Source: an uncultured Oscillospiraceae bacterium (lineage in GTDB: Bacteria > Bacillota > Clostridia > Oscillospirales > Oscillospiraceae). From it: a stretch of DNA of 31,099 nt. Below the pieces are notes generated by a model, which was given only the letters and a program-made list of their open reading frames with translations, did no database searches and was not told the origin of the DNA. The stretch is taken from contig CAJTYK010000025.1 in assembly GCA_910584285.1 (NCBI GenBank), positions 1 through 31,099 of the forward strand. Reading direction: 5' to 3'. The first letter of the stretch is position 1. Each line of letters opens with the position of its first letter. Both the position numbers and the translations under genes were made by a program. Positions 12,820-21,800 of this stretch are shown one piece after another.

Positions 12820-14751
12820 TTACCCCATCTGGGTGTCCGGGAAGTCCGCCGCCCAGCCCCCGCTCAGCTCCAGCTCGTCCGCCAGCTCCTCCAGTGCCGC
12901 CAGGGTGCTGGACGCCGTGCCCTGAAGGGCGATCTGCACGTTGCAATACCCGCCGTCCGGCGTCTCGCCGGAGACGAAGGTCAGGCAGTCCGCCTCCGGC
13001 CTGACGTGCCAGTGCTCCTGGTCGTCCACCCGGCGCACGCCCATGCGTCCGGCAAAGAAGTCCTCCTTCACCGCCGCCAGCACCGTCCGGGCGTCGGCGG
13101 CGTAGAGGAAGCCCGACTCATACGTGCCGTCCGCTTCCTTGTAGCAGCTCACCTCCAGCCGATCCAGGCGCGCGCCGCTGGCCAGGGCCGCCTCCAGCTG
13201 GGCGAAGCCGTATTCCCGCCAGTACAGCTCCCGGTTGTCATAGAGCCGCTGGACGGCCCAGGCCGCTGTGCCCTCCTGAGCCGCCTCGTCCGGGTCCAGC
13301 CACAGGGTGTACCGCCGGGACAGCGTCCCGCCACCCTTCAGGCGGTAGTCCAGGTCCAGGCTGGTGCTGATGCACTCGCCCTCGCTGCGCCAATCCCAGC
13401 CCCGGTCCCGCTGTTCCACCGCCGACCTGTGGAGGGAGGCGAGCAGCTCGATGGCCTCGGGCTCGGTGACGTCCAGGCTCAGATAGTCGCCGTCGTCTCC
13501 CAGATAGACCGCGTTGATGCCGCTGACGTGCACGCTGTCCACGCCGGCCGGGTTGGGCACCCGGGTCTCAAACCCGGTGAGGTCATACCCAACCACGCAG
13601 AACAGGGCCACGAACACCACCGCCACCGCCAGCGCGCCCTTCCAGTGATGGAATACCTTGAAGGACTTTTCCAGCAGCATCCGGGCGGCGAAGTACCCCA
13701 GCACGCCCCAGACCAGCATGGCGGCCATGAGCATGATCTCCCCGCCGCCGGCCACCATGGCGGTGGCCATACCGAAGGCGATCCCTACGCACAGGGCCAC
13801 CCCGTACTGGAACACCGGCTTCATGGGGTTGACGGCCACCACGTCCCCGGCGCTCTCCAGCCGCCGGACGCGGTACAGCAGGAAGGCGCACACCGCCAGC
13901 ACCACCGCCACAATGGCGTAAATGCCCACCGTGCCCAGGCCCTGCACAACCATATAGCGGTTGTCCGACACCCAGATGCCGCCCACCCTGGCCACATACG
14001 CCAGATCCTCCGGCGCAAGCTGAGAGAACCCCGGCGCAGAGTTCACGTTATAGGCGGCCACCGCCTCATTCAGGCACACCACCGGGGTGAGCCACTTCAC
14101 CACGGTTTGCACGCCGTCGGGGAAGCCGGCGAAGCCGTAATAGAAGCCATGGAACACCAGCTCCAGCAGGCCGTATAGCCCCAGCGCCAGGGCGTTGACG
14201 ATGCCGTAAAAGACGGGCAGGGCCAAAATGTGCCCGGTGAACATGGCGCAGAACACCGCCAGGGAGTAGAAGAAGAACCCCTCCCCGCACATCACCGCCA
14301 GCCAGAACCCCAGGCCGGCCCAGCACAGCACGCCCCCTGCCAGCTCCACCAGCAGGGTGAGCAGGCAGATCACCAGGTTGGGCACGAGGAGGAAGGCCAG
14401 CCCCGCCAGGTAGTGGGTGAGGAACAGCCCCTCCCGCCGCACCGGCAGGGAACCGAAGAAGTTGGCCGACCGGGGGTTGTAGAGGTGGCCGAACACCGCC
14501 ATGGCGCACAGCGCGCCGAACACCACCATCAGGCCCAGGCCAAAGCCCTGGGCCGTGGCGGGCACGGTGTCGAGGGCGAAATTCCCCATGGCGCCGTTGA
14601 AGCCCATCCCAGTGCTGTACTGGAGGGTCATCAGCCCGTTCAGGGGCAGCAGTACCAGCCAGATGGCAAAATACGCCCCCCACAGGGGCCAGTACCGCAG
14701 GATGGTTTTCTTGAAAACCGTCCCATCAAAGAACGATGTCCCGGACCGCAT
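12820..14751 (-). CDS. ABC transporter permease with large soluble C-terminal domain
   Basis: A 643-residue membrane protein, the partner of the ATPase upstream. About ten hydrophobic segments lie in residues 20-400, for example GAYFAIWLVLLPLNGLM, GFGLGLMVVFGALCAMAVFG, YLAGLAFLLVPNLVICLLTLL and MLMAAMLVWGVLGYFAARMLL. The last 230 residues, after VFVALFCVVGYDL, are hydrophilic and may be extracytoplasmic; similar tails occur in clostridial YtrC/D-like permeases (DUF6449 type, from memory). The ATG at 14751 has GGAGG 8 bases upstream and overlaps the ATPase gene by 26 bases; the in-frame ATG at 14772 lacks a site. Likely an exporter or a cell-envelope stress transporter. Confidence 0.8.
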   Translation of the reverse strand: MRSGTSFFDGTVFKKTILRYWPLWGAYFAIWLVLLPLNGLMTLQYSTGMGFNGAMGNFALDTVPATAQGFGLGLMVVFGALCAMAVFGHLYNPRSANFFGSLPVRREGLFLTHYLAGLAFLLVPNLVICLLTLLVELAGGVLCWAGLGFWLAVMCGEGFFFYSLAVFCAMFTGHILALPVFYGIVNALALGLYGLLELVFHGFYYGFAGFPDGVQTVVKWLTPVVCLNEAVAAYNVNSAPGFSQLAPEDLAYVARVGGIWVSDNRYMVVQGLGTVGIYAIVAVVLAVCAFLLYRVRRLESAGDVVAVNPMKPVFQYGVALCVGIAFGMATAMVAGGGEIMLMAAMLVWGVLGYFAARMLLEKSFKVFHHWKGALAVAVVFVALFCVVGYDLTGFETRVPNPAGVDSVHVSGINAVYLGDDGDYLSLDVTEPEAIELLASLHRSAVEQRDRGWDWRSEGECISTSLDLDYRLKGGGTLSRRYTLWLDPDEAAQEGTAAWAVQRLYDNRELYWREYGFAQLEAALASGARLDRLEVSCYKEADGTYESGFLYAADARTVLAAVKEDFFAGRMGVRRVDDQEHWHVRPEADCLTFVSGETPDGGYCNVQIALQGTASSTLAALEELADELELSGGWAADFPDTQMG

Positions 14752-15628
14752 AGTCCTCACCTCCCATTTCATAGATAAAAATCTCCTCCAGCGTCAGGGG
14801 CAGGGCCTCCAGGAACAGCGGGTTCAGGGGCTTGAACCGGGCCTCCACGTCCTCCACGCTCCCCCGGACGATGTAGGTGTACACCCGCCCCGTGTGATCG
14901 CTGTGGAGCAGCTGCACCCCCTCCGGCAGGGCGGGGGGCTCCTCGGTCTGGAAGGCGATCTGGAGCTTGACTGTGCCCCCCTGTAGCTCGCTGAGGGAGC
15001 GCTCCAGCGCCACCCTGCCGTGGTTCAGGATGCCCACATGATCGCACACGTCCTCCAGCTCCCGCAGGTTGTGGGAGGACACCACCACCGTGGTGCCCCG
15101 CTCCGCCACATCCCCCATGAGCAGCGACCACACCTGCCGCCGCATCACCGGATCCAGCCCGTCCACCGGCTCGTCCAGCAGCAGGTAGTCCGGCTTGCAG
15201 CTCAGGGCCAGCCAGAAGGCGGCCTGCTTCTGCATCCCCTTGGACAGGCGGCGGATGGGCCGCTTCTCGTCCACCTCGGGGAAGGCCGCCTTCAGCTTTT
15301 CGTACCGCTCCCCGTCGAAGGAGGGGTACACCCCCCGGTAAAACTTCATCATGTCCCGGGTGGAGGCGGAGTTGAAGTAGTACAGCTCGTCCGGGATACC
15401 CGCCATGCGGCGCTTGACGGCGGGGTTTTCGTAAATGGGGGCCCCCTCCAGCAGGATCTCGCCGGAATCCTGCCGGTAGGCCCCGGTGAGGTGGCGCAGG
15501 ATGGTGGACTTGCCCGCCCCGTTGGGGCCAACCAGCCCGTAGATGGCCCCCCGGGGCACCGTCATGGTGAGCCCGTCCAGGGCATGGAAGCCGTCAAAGC
15601 TCTTGACCACGTTTTTTACCTCAATCAT
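14726..15628 (-). CDS. ABC transporter ATP-binding protein (YtrB-like)
   Basis: Drives the permease encoded next by ATP hydrolysis. It has 300 residues, with Walker A GPNGAGKST (about 33-41), the signature RLSKGMQKQ, Walker B YLLLDEPVDGLDP and the switch histidine in VVVSSHNL. The signature is SKGMQ rather than the canonical SGGQ, as is common in the YtrB/EcsA-like exporter group. The ATG at 15628 has AAGGAGG 7 bases upstream and overlaps the regulator stop as ATGA, so the three genes form one translationally linked operon. Confidence 0.93.
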   Translation of the reverse strand: MIEVKNVVKSFDGFHALDGLTMTVPRGAIYGLVGPNGAGKSTILRHLTGAYRQDSGEILLEGAPIYENPAVKRRMAGIPDELYYFNSASTRDMMKFYRGVYPSFDGERYEKLKAAFPEVDEKRPIRRLSKGMQKQAAFWLALSCKPDYLLLDEPVDGLDPVMRRQVWSLLMGDVAERGTTVVVSSHNLRELEDVCDHVGILNHGRVALERSLSELQGGTVKLQIAFQTEEPPALPEGVQLLHSDHTGRVYTYIVRGSVEDVEARFKPLNPLFLEALPLTLEEIFIYEMGGEDYAVRDIVL

Positions 15629-15996
15629 TGCGGTTCCTCCTTCCCGTGCTGCGTACACCGCCGGGCCACGTCCTCCCGGCTCATGCCCAGGTAGTCCAGC
15701 TCCTGCACGATGGCGTCCAGCCTTTCCAGCAGCTCCTCCCGGCGCTTGTCGGTGACATCCCGGGGCAGGGCGGCGAAGCTCCCCTTCCCCGGCACCGAGT
15801 AGGCGTAGCCCTCCTGCTCCAGGGATTCATAGGCCCGCTGGATGGTGTTGGGGTTGATGGCCAGCTGGCCCGCCATGGAGCGCACCGAGGGCAGCTTATC
15901 CCCCGCCGGGATGGCCCCCGTGATGATGAGACGGCGCAGCCCGTCCCGCACCTGTTCGTAGATGGGGCGGCTGTCCCGGTAATTCAGGCTGAGCAT
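15625..15996 (-). CDS. GntR-family regulator, YtrA subfamily
   Basis: A DNA-binding repressor of its own ABC operon. It has 123 residues: an N-terminal winged helix (IYEQVRDGLRRLIITGAIPAGDKLPSVRSMAGQLAINPNTIQRAYESLEQEG in outline, residues 12-64) and only a short helical C-terminus, which is the YtrA architecture and lacks a ligand-binding domain of FadR or UbiC type. The ATG at 15996 has GGGAGG 7 bases upstream. The first gene of the regulator-ATPase-permease operon. In related Firmicutes, such operons are induced by envelope-active peptides; the inducer here is unknown. Confidence 0.9.
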   Translation of the reverse strand: MLSLNYRDSRPIYEQVRDGLRRLIITGAIPAGDKLPSVRSMAGQLAINPNTIQRAYESLEQEGYAYSVPGKGSFAALPRDVTDKRREELLERLDAIVQELDYLGMSREDVARRCTQHGKEEPQ

Positions 15997-16025
15997 GGCC
16001 CCGCCTCCCTTCTGGTGTTCTATCC

Positions 16026-16068
16026 GTATTAGTACAGTTATCATACCATATCCCCGCCGCCCTGTCAA
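16026..16068 (-). promoter_or_regulatory. Promoter and candidate operator of the YtrA-type operon
   Basis: On the minus strand TTGACA (16068-16063), 17 bases and TATGAT (16045-16040) form a strong promoter. GTACTAATAC, a near-palindrome at 16035-16026, sits over the expected transcription start. That is where a YtrA-type repressor would bind. Confidence 0.75.
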
Positions 16069-16117
16069 GGGAGGAAGTTTTCGTCAAAAATTCCTTTTAA
16101 AACATGGGAAAAGACTG

Positions 16118-16146
16118 CTGACAAAATGGATCGGGCCTGCTATAAT
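16118..16146 (+). promoter_or_regulatory. Promoter of the HD-domain gene
   Basis: CTGACA (16118-16123), 17 bases and TATAAT (16141-16146). It gives a leader of about 100 bases that contains a CCTTCCCC/GGGGAAGG hairpin (about 16198-16218) of unknown role. Confidence 0.7.
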
Positions 16147-16252
16147 GTCAATGTACGGCCTGACAGACGCGGGCCAAGTGTCAAGAACCGATGCGGCCCT
16201 TCCCCTGCCCGGGGAAGGCGTTCAGCGATACCAATAAAGGAGCTTTTCTTCT

Positions 16253-16750
16253 ATGTCCAAACATGATTTGAATACCGCCGCCTTCCTGGACTGCGTGGCC
16301 CCCCTGCTGGACACCCGGGAGGTGGCCTCCATGAAGCAATGGGAGCGGCACTATTCCACCACCTGCTTTGATCACTGCCTGTTTGTGTCCTATGTGGCCT
16401 TCCGGCTGGCCCGGTACTTCGGCTGGGACTACCGGGCCGCCGCCCGAGCGGGCCTGCTCCACGACCTGTACCTCTATGACCCCGCCGACCGCTCCGCCCA
16501 CCCGGGCAACCAGTGCCTGGATCACCCGGAGTTCGCCCTGCGTAACGCCGCCGCCCTGTGCCCCGACCTGAGCGAAAACGAAAAGAACGCCATCGTATCC
16601 CACATGTTCCCCCTGGCGGTGCACCTGCCCCGCTCCCGGGTGGCGGTGGCGGTGAACCTGGCGGACAAGTTCTGCGCCACTCTGGAGGTGGCGCACCTCC
16701 ACCGGATGCGGCGCATCCAGCGGTGGCTGCCCGTCTCTGTCCGGGGCTGA
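16253..16750 (+). CDS. HD-domain protein, clostridial type
   Basis: A 165-residue probable metal-dependent phosphohydrolase. Ligands of the HD fold are visible: H41 (FDHCL), H70-D71 (LLHDLYLYD), H91 (LDHPEFA), H117 (SHMFP) and D138 (LADKFCA). The LLHDLYLYD...SHMFPL...ADKFCA pattern is typical of a small HD family common in clostridia, with no established substrate that I know. The ATG at 16253 has AAGGAG about 10 bases upstream. It precedes prs, which has its own promoter. A role in nucleotide turnover would fit but is not shown. Confidence 0.85.
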   Translation: MSKHDLNTAAFLDCVAPLLDTREVASMKQWERHYSTTCFDHCLFVSYVAFRLARYFGWDYRAAARAGLLHDLYLYDPADRSAHPGNQCLDHPEFALRNAAALCPDLSENEKNAIVSHMFPLAVHLPRSRVAVAVNLADKFCATLEVAHLHRMRRIQRWLPVSVRG

Positions 16751-16799
16751 TCCCCGAACTCTCGACGTTTTCACCGCTTCCTTCCCTTTTTTCGACAGG

Positions 16800-16871
16800 A
16801 TTTTGGTGAAATGGGACAATTTGACCAAAATCTGAAAAAACCTTTCAAAAGTTCGGCATATCTGATATAAT
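16800..16871 (+). promoter_or_regulatory. prs promoter with upstream inverted repeat
   Basis: TTTCAA (16843-16848), 17 bases and TATAAT (16866-16871). Upstream, ATTTTGGT (16800-16807) and ACCAAAAT (16824-16831) form an 8-base inverted repeat 16 bases apart, a possible operator. GTTCGG, the complement of the PurR core CCGAAC, lies between the -35 and -10, but a second box at the right distance is missing. Confidence 0.65.
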
Positions 16872-16975
16872 GCTTCCAACGGCACCCAACCTGCTTTTGT
16901 GCTGAAATCCGGCTTGGATTGACAATATTCCCACTCAACAAATGACGACTGATTTAAGAGAGGAAGTTGCGAAGC

Positions 16976-17941
16976 ATGATCTCACACGGCAAGGATTTGA
17001 AAATTTTTTCCGGCAGCTCCAACAAGGCCCTGGCCCAGGGCATCTGCAAGGAGCTCAGCATCCCCCTGGGCAACGCCGAGACCGGCGCCTTCTCCGACGG
17101 AGAAAATTTTGTCTCCATCTATGAGACGGTCCGGGGCTCCGACGTGTTCGTGGTGCAGTCCACCAGCACCCCGGTGAACGACAACCTGATGGAGCTGCTG
17201 ATCATGATCGATGCCCTCCGGCGGGCCAGCGCCGGCCGGATCACCGCCGTGGTGCCCTACTTCGGCTACGCCCGGCAGGATCGCAAGACCAAGCCCCGGG
17301 ATCCCATCTCCGCCAAGCTGGTGGCCAACCTGATCACCCGGGCGGGGGCGGATCGTGTGCTGACGATGGACCTACACGCCAACCAGATCCAGGGCTTCTT
17401 CGACATCCCGGTGGACAACCTGATGGGCTCCCCCGTGTTTGTGGATCACTTCTTCCGCCGCTTCGCCCCGGTGCACGACCAGACGATGATCGTTTCCCCC
17501 GACGTGGGCAGCGTGGCCCGGGCCCGCTCCTTTGCCCAGAAGCTGGATATGCCCATGGCCATCGTGGACAAGCGCCGCCAGAAGGCCAACTCCTCCGAGG
17601 TGATGAACATCATCGGCGACGTGACGGGCAAGAACGTCATCCTGCTGGACGACATGGTGGACACCGGCGGCTCCCTGTGCCACGCGGCCAAGGCCCTGGT
17701 GGAGATCGGCCACGCCCAGTCCGTCACCGCCTGCGCCAGCCACGGTGTGCTGTCCGGCCCCGCCATCGAGCGCATCAATAACTCTGTGCTGGACGAGGTG
17801 GTGTTCCTGGACACCATCCAGCCCAAGGAGAACATCGCGGAGCTGTGCCCCAAGATCAAGTATCTGTCCGTGGCCCACCTGTTTGCCGAGGCCATCGAGC
17901 GGATTTACGAGGAGCGCTCCGTGTCCAAGCTCTGGTGCTGA
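16976..17941 (+). CDS. prs: Ribose-phosphate pyrophosphokinase
   Basis: Makes PRPP from ribose 5-phosphate and ATP, the entry compound for purine, pyrimidine, histidine and NAD synthesis. It has 321 residues, normal for class I PRPP synthetases. The flexible loop YFGYARQDRKTKPRDPISAK, the catalytic DLHANQIQGFF segment, KRRQ near residue 200 and the PRPP loop NVILLDDMVDTGGS are present. The ATG at 16976 is preferred over a TTG at 16967 because AGAGGAAG ends about 11 bases before the ATG and only 3 before the TTG. It precedes pth and mfd, a frequent Firmicute order, though glmU and ctc are absent here. Confidence 0.96.
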   Translation: MISHGKDLKIFSGSSNKALAQGICKELSIPLGNAETGAFSDGENFVSIYETVRGSDVFVVQSTSTPVNDNLMELLIMIDALRRASAGRITAVVPYFGYARQDRKTKPRDPISAKLVANLITRAGADRVLTMDLHANQIQGFFDIPVDNLMGSPVFVDHFFRRFAPVHDQTMIVSPDVGSVARARSFAQKLDMPMAIVDKRRQKANSSEVMNIIGDVTGKNVILLDDMVDTGGSLCHAAKALVEIGHAQSVTACASHGVLSGPAIERINNSVLDEVVFLDTIQPKENIAELCPKIKYLSVAHLFAEAIERIYEERSVSKLWC

Positions 17942-17976
17942 CGCCGGGGTAGGCTGCGCGCACTCGCTTCCCCGCA

Positions 17977-18104
17977 GGCGGGAAAGCCCGCCCGCTCCGC
18001 CGTCCCTCCCCTCCCTACAAAGCCGAAGGGCGGCTTTGCGGGGGCCCCTTCACCGCTTATCATAGAGAGAGAAAACCCGCTCCGGGGCGCAAGCCCCGGA
18101 GCGG
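17977..18104 (+). terminator. Hairpins between prs and pth
   Basis: Three stems lie in this gap: GGCGGG/CCCGCC (17977-17992), CAAAGCCG/CGGCTTTG (18018-18038) and a strong 12-bp stem CCGCTCCGGGGC/GCCCCGGAGCGG with a GCAA tetraloop (18077-18104). The last is followed by TTGTGCCCTTTTC and is the best terminator candidate, although it is only 28 bases from the pth start. Confidence 0.6.
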
Positions 18105-18132
18105 TTGTGCCCTTTTCAGGAGGTTGATTCCC

Positions 18133-18720
18133 ATGCTGTTTTCCAAAAAGCTCCCGGTGTCCTGGCTCATTGTGGGCCTGGGCAATCCCGGAGACAAGTA
18201 TGACGGCACCCGCCACAACGCGGGCTTTCTGGCTGTGGATGCCCTGGCGGACAAGGGGCGGTTTTCCGTCAGCCGGGTGAGGTTTAAGGCCCTCACCGCC
18301 CAGGCAGAGGTGGGGGGCCGGGGGGCGCTGGTGATGAAGCCCACCACCTACATGAACCTGTCCGGCGAGGCGGTGGGCGAGGCCGCCCGGTTCTACCATA
18401 TCCCTCCGGCCAACGTGCTGGTGATCTCGGATGACGTGGATCTGCCCCTGGGCAAGCTGCGCATCCGGACGGGGGGCTCCGCCGGGGGCCACAACGGCCT
18501 GAAAAGCATCATCCAGCACCTGGGCACGGATCAGTTTCCCCGGATCAAGATCGGCGTAGGGGGCAAGCCCCACCCCGACTACGACATGGCGGACTGGGTG
18601 CTGGGCAAGCTCCGGGGGGAGGATCGGAAGGTGCTGGACAAGGCAGCGGAGCGGACGGCGGAGGCGGTAGCGTGCTTCTTAAAGGACGGCCCGCAAAAGG
18701 CGATGAACCAGTTTAATTGA
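18133..18720 (+). CDS. pth: Peptidyl-tRNA hydrolase
   Basis: Frees tRNA from peptidyl-tRNA that drops off the ribosome. It has 195 residues. The family signature is clear: IVGLGNPGDKYDGTRHNAGF with catalytic H28, KPTTYMNLSGE, ISDDVDLPLGKLRIR and GGSAGGHNGLKSI. The ATG at 18133 has AGGAGG 9 bases upstream; a TTG nine bases earlier is in frame but too close to that site. It stands before mfd, as spoVC does in Bacillus. Confidence 0.97.
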   Translation: MLFSKKLPVSWLIVGLGNPGDKYDGTRHNAGFLAVDALADKGRFSVSRVRFKALTAQAEVGGRGALVMKPTTYMNLSGEAVGEAARFYHIPPANVLVISDDVDLPLGKLRIRTGGSAGGHNGLKSIIQHLGTDQFPRIKIGVGGKPHPDYDMADWVLGKLRGEDRKVLDKAAERTAEAVACFLKDGPQKAMNQFN

Positions 18721-18733
18721 CAACCATCAACCA

Positions 18734-18801
18734 TGTAGGGCGTGGCCACCGGGCACGCCGCAGATCTGGTAAAACGGGGCGCCCAGTCGTCGCGCCCTAC
18801 A
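18734..18801. repeat. 68-bp TGTAGGGCG-ended palindromic element
   Basis: TGTAGGGCG (18734-18742) and CGCCCTACA (18793-18801) are perfect inverted ends; inside are GGGGCGCCC and other GC-rich complementary stretches. It nearly fills the 100-base gap between pth and mfd and codes nothing credible. It appears to be a small dispersed repeat. Confidence 0.65.
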
Positions 18802-18820
18802 GAGTTCACAGAGGTGCCCC

Positions 18821-21800
18821 ATGAAACAGCTTCTGAACATTCTGAATACGGTGCCGGAGTACCAGCGGCTGGAGGCCGCCCTGGAGGGCGGGCGCTCCCC
18901 GGCGGAGGTGTCCGGCCTGTCCCCCGTCCACCGGGCCCACTTCGCCGCCGGGTTGCTCACCCGGCTGGGGGCGCCCGTGGTGCTGGTGTGCGCCGACGAG
19001 GGGGAGTGCCAGCGTCTCGCCGCCGACGTGACGGCGCTGACCGGCGTGCCCGCCACCCTGATCTGCGCCCGGGAGTTTTTGTTCCACGAGGGGGCGGTGG
19101 CCTCCCGCCAGTGGGAGCACCAGCGCATCGCCGCCTTCCGGGCCATGTCCCGGGGGCAGGCCCCCCTCATCGCAGCTACGGTGGAGGGGCTCTTACAACG
19201 CACCCTGCCCCCCGAGGAGCTGGCCGCCCACGTGGTGGAGATCGATGCGTCAGGCAGTTACGACCCGGAGGAGCTGGCCGACCGGCTGGCCGCCCTGGGC
19301 TACACCCGGTGCCAGCAGGTGGAGGGCCCCGGCCAGTTTGCCCTGCGGGGGGGCATTTTAGACGTGTTCTCCCCCGGCCTGGACAGCCCGGTGCGGGTGG
19401 AGTTCTGGGATCGGGACGTGGACTCTATGGGGCTGTTCGACGTGTCCTCCCAGCGGCGGACGGGCAGGCTGGACAGAGCGGAGCTCCTGCCGGTGAGCGA
19501 GCTGCTCCCCGTGAAGGATGAAAACGGACAGTGGCAGCGGCTGGGGGACAGCCGCCTCCCCGCCCGGTACAAGGCTCTGGCCACCGCCGCCCACCACCTG
19601 CCCCCGGACGCCATCGTGTGCCTGTCCGAGTCCAGCCGGGTGGCGGAGCGGGGCAAGAACTGGCTGTGGCAGCTGGGCGAGGACGTGAAAACCCTGCTGG
19701 AGAGCGGGAAGGTGGAGGGGAAGCACGCCGTCTTTGCCGCCGGCATGGACGATCTGATGGCCCAGCTGTCCGAGCACGCCCTGTGCTTCCTGGACTCCTT
19801 TACCACCTCCGCCACCCCCCTGCCCCCCAAGGCGGTGCTCACCGCCCAGGGCCGGCAGCTCCCCTCCTTCGGGGCCAGCCTGGACGCGGCGGCCGCCGAC
19901 CTCACCCAGCTCCAGGACGCCAACACCGGGTCTGTGGTGCTGGTGGGCAGCGAGCAGCGGGCGCTGAATTTGCAGGCTCTCCTCCGGGAGCGGAAGATCC
20001 GCTCCGCCGTGGACTTCCAGCTCCACGCCCTGCCCCAGCCCGGGGGGATCACCATCGCCGTGGGGGGGCTGTCCGCCGGGTTCGACTACATCGGCTGCCC
20101 CTACGCCGTGCTCACCGAGGGGGGGAACGAGCCCCGGCGGAAGGGCAAGCGCCTCAAGCACGCCGCCGACCGGCGCAAAGTCGATTCCTTCACCGACCTC
20201 ACCCCCGGGGATCTGGTGGTGCATGAGCACCACGGCATCGGCCGCTTTGTGGGCATGGTGAAGATGCAGGTGGACGGGGTGGATAAAGACTACGTGAAGC
20301 TGGCTTATGCTGGAACCGACACCCTCTACGTCCCCGCCACCCAGCTGGACGCCATCTCCAAGTACATCGGCGGCGGGGACGACCCGGAAAAGAAAAAGCT
20401 ATCTAAATTGGGCGGCACCGACTGGGAAAAGGCCAAGGCCCGCACCCGGAAGGCGGTCAAGGATCTGGCCAAGGGGCTGATCCAGCTCTACGCCCAGCGG
20501 CAGCGGCAGCCGGGGTACGCCTTCGCCCCCGACTCCCCCTGGCAGAAGGAGTTTGAGGACGACTTCCCCTATGACGAGACGGAGGATCAGCTCCGCTCCG
20601 TCACCGAGATCAAGCGGGACATGGAGGCCCCCCGGCCCATGGATCGGCTGCTGTGCGGCGACGTGGGCTACGGCAAGACGGAGGTGGCCCTGCGGGCTGT
20701 CATGAAGTGCGTGCTGGACGGCAAGCAGGCCGCCATCCTGGTGCCCACCACCGTGCTGGCCCGGCAGCACTACCTCACCGCCCGGGGGCGGTTCGCCAAG
20801 TACCCAGTGGAGATCGACCTGGTAAGCCGCTTTCGCACACCCGCCCAGATCAAAAAGACGTTGGCGGGGGTGGAGGACGGCTCGGTGGACGTGCTCATCG
20901 GCACCCACCGGCTGCTGCAAAAGGACGTGCGGTTCAAGGACCTGGGCCTGCTGGTGGTGGACGAGGAGCAGCGGTTCGGCGTCACCCACAAGGAGCGGCT
21001 GAAGGAGATCTCCCGGCAGGTGGACGTGCTCACCCTGTCCGCCACCCCCATCCCCCGGACGCTGAATATGGCCCTAAGCGGCATCCGGGATATGTCCGCC
21101 ATCGAGGAGCCCCCCGCCAGCCGCCAGCCGGTGCAGACCTATGTGCTGGAGCACGACTGGTCGGTGCTGTGTGACGCCATGCGGCGGGAGCTGGAGCGGG
21201 GCGGGCAGGTGTACTACCTCCACAACCGGGTGGAGACCATCGGGCGCACCGCCGCCAGAATCCGCGAGCTGCTGGGAGACGATGTGGAGATCGCCGTGGG
21301 CCACGGCAAAATGAGCCAGGAGGAGCTCAACGACGTGATGACCCGGGTGTCCGACGGGGAGGTGGACATTTTGGTGTGCACCACCATCATCGAGACGGGC
21401 ATCGACATCGCCAACGTGAACACCCTGATCATCGAGGACGCGGACAAGATGGGGCTGGCTCAGCTCCACCAGATCCGGGGCCGGGTGGGCCGCTCCCCCC
21501 GGCGGGCCTACGCCTATATGACCTACCGGGCGGGCAAGGTGCTCACGGAGGTGGCCGCCAAGCGTTTGAGTGCCATCCGGGAGTACGCCGAGTTCGGCTC
21601 CGGCTTCAAGATCGCCATGCGGGATCTGGAGATCCGGGGGGCGGGCAACCTGCTGGGCCCAGAGCAGTCCGGCTTCCTCATGAGCGTGGGCTACGACCTG
21701 TACCTGAAGCTGCTGGAGGAGGCGGTGCTGGAGGAGAAAGGGGAGGCCCCCGTCCGACCGGTGGAGTGCGCGGTGGATCTGACGGTGGCGGCCTCCATCC

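Noticed and set aside
16198..16218. Hairpin before the HD gene as a terminator
   Set aside because: No T-tract follows, and it lies inside the leader of a gene with a good upstream promoter.
16749..16861. Two CCGAAC cores near prs as PurR boxes
   Set aside because: The flanks match the AWWWCCGAACWWT consensus poorly for one copy, and the two copies are about 90 bases apart instead of the usual 16-17. A hexamer this GC-rich is expected by chance.
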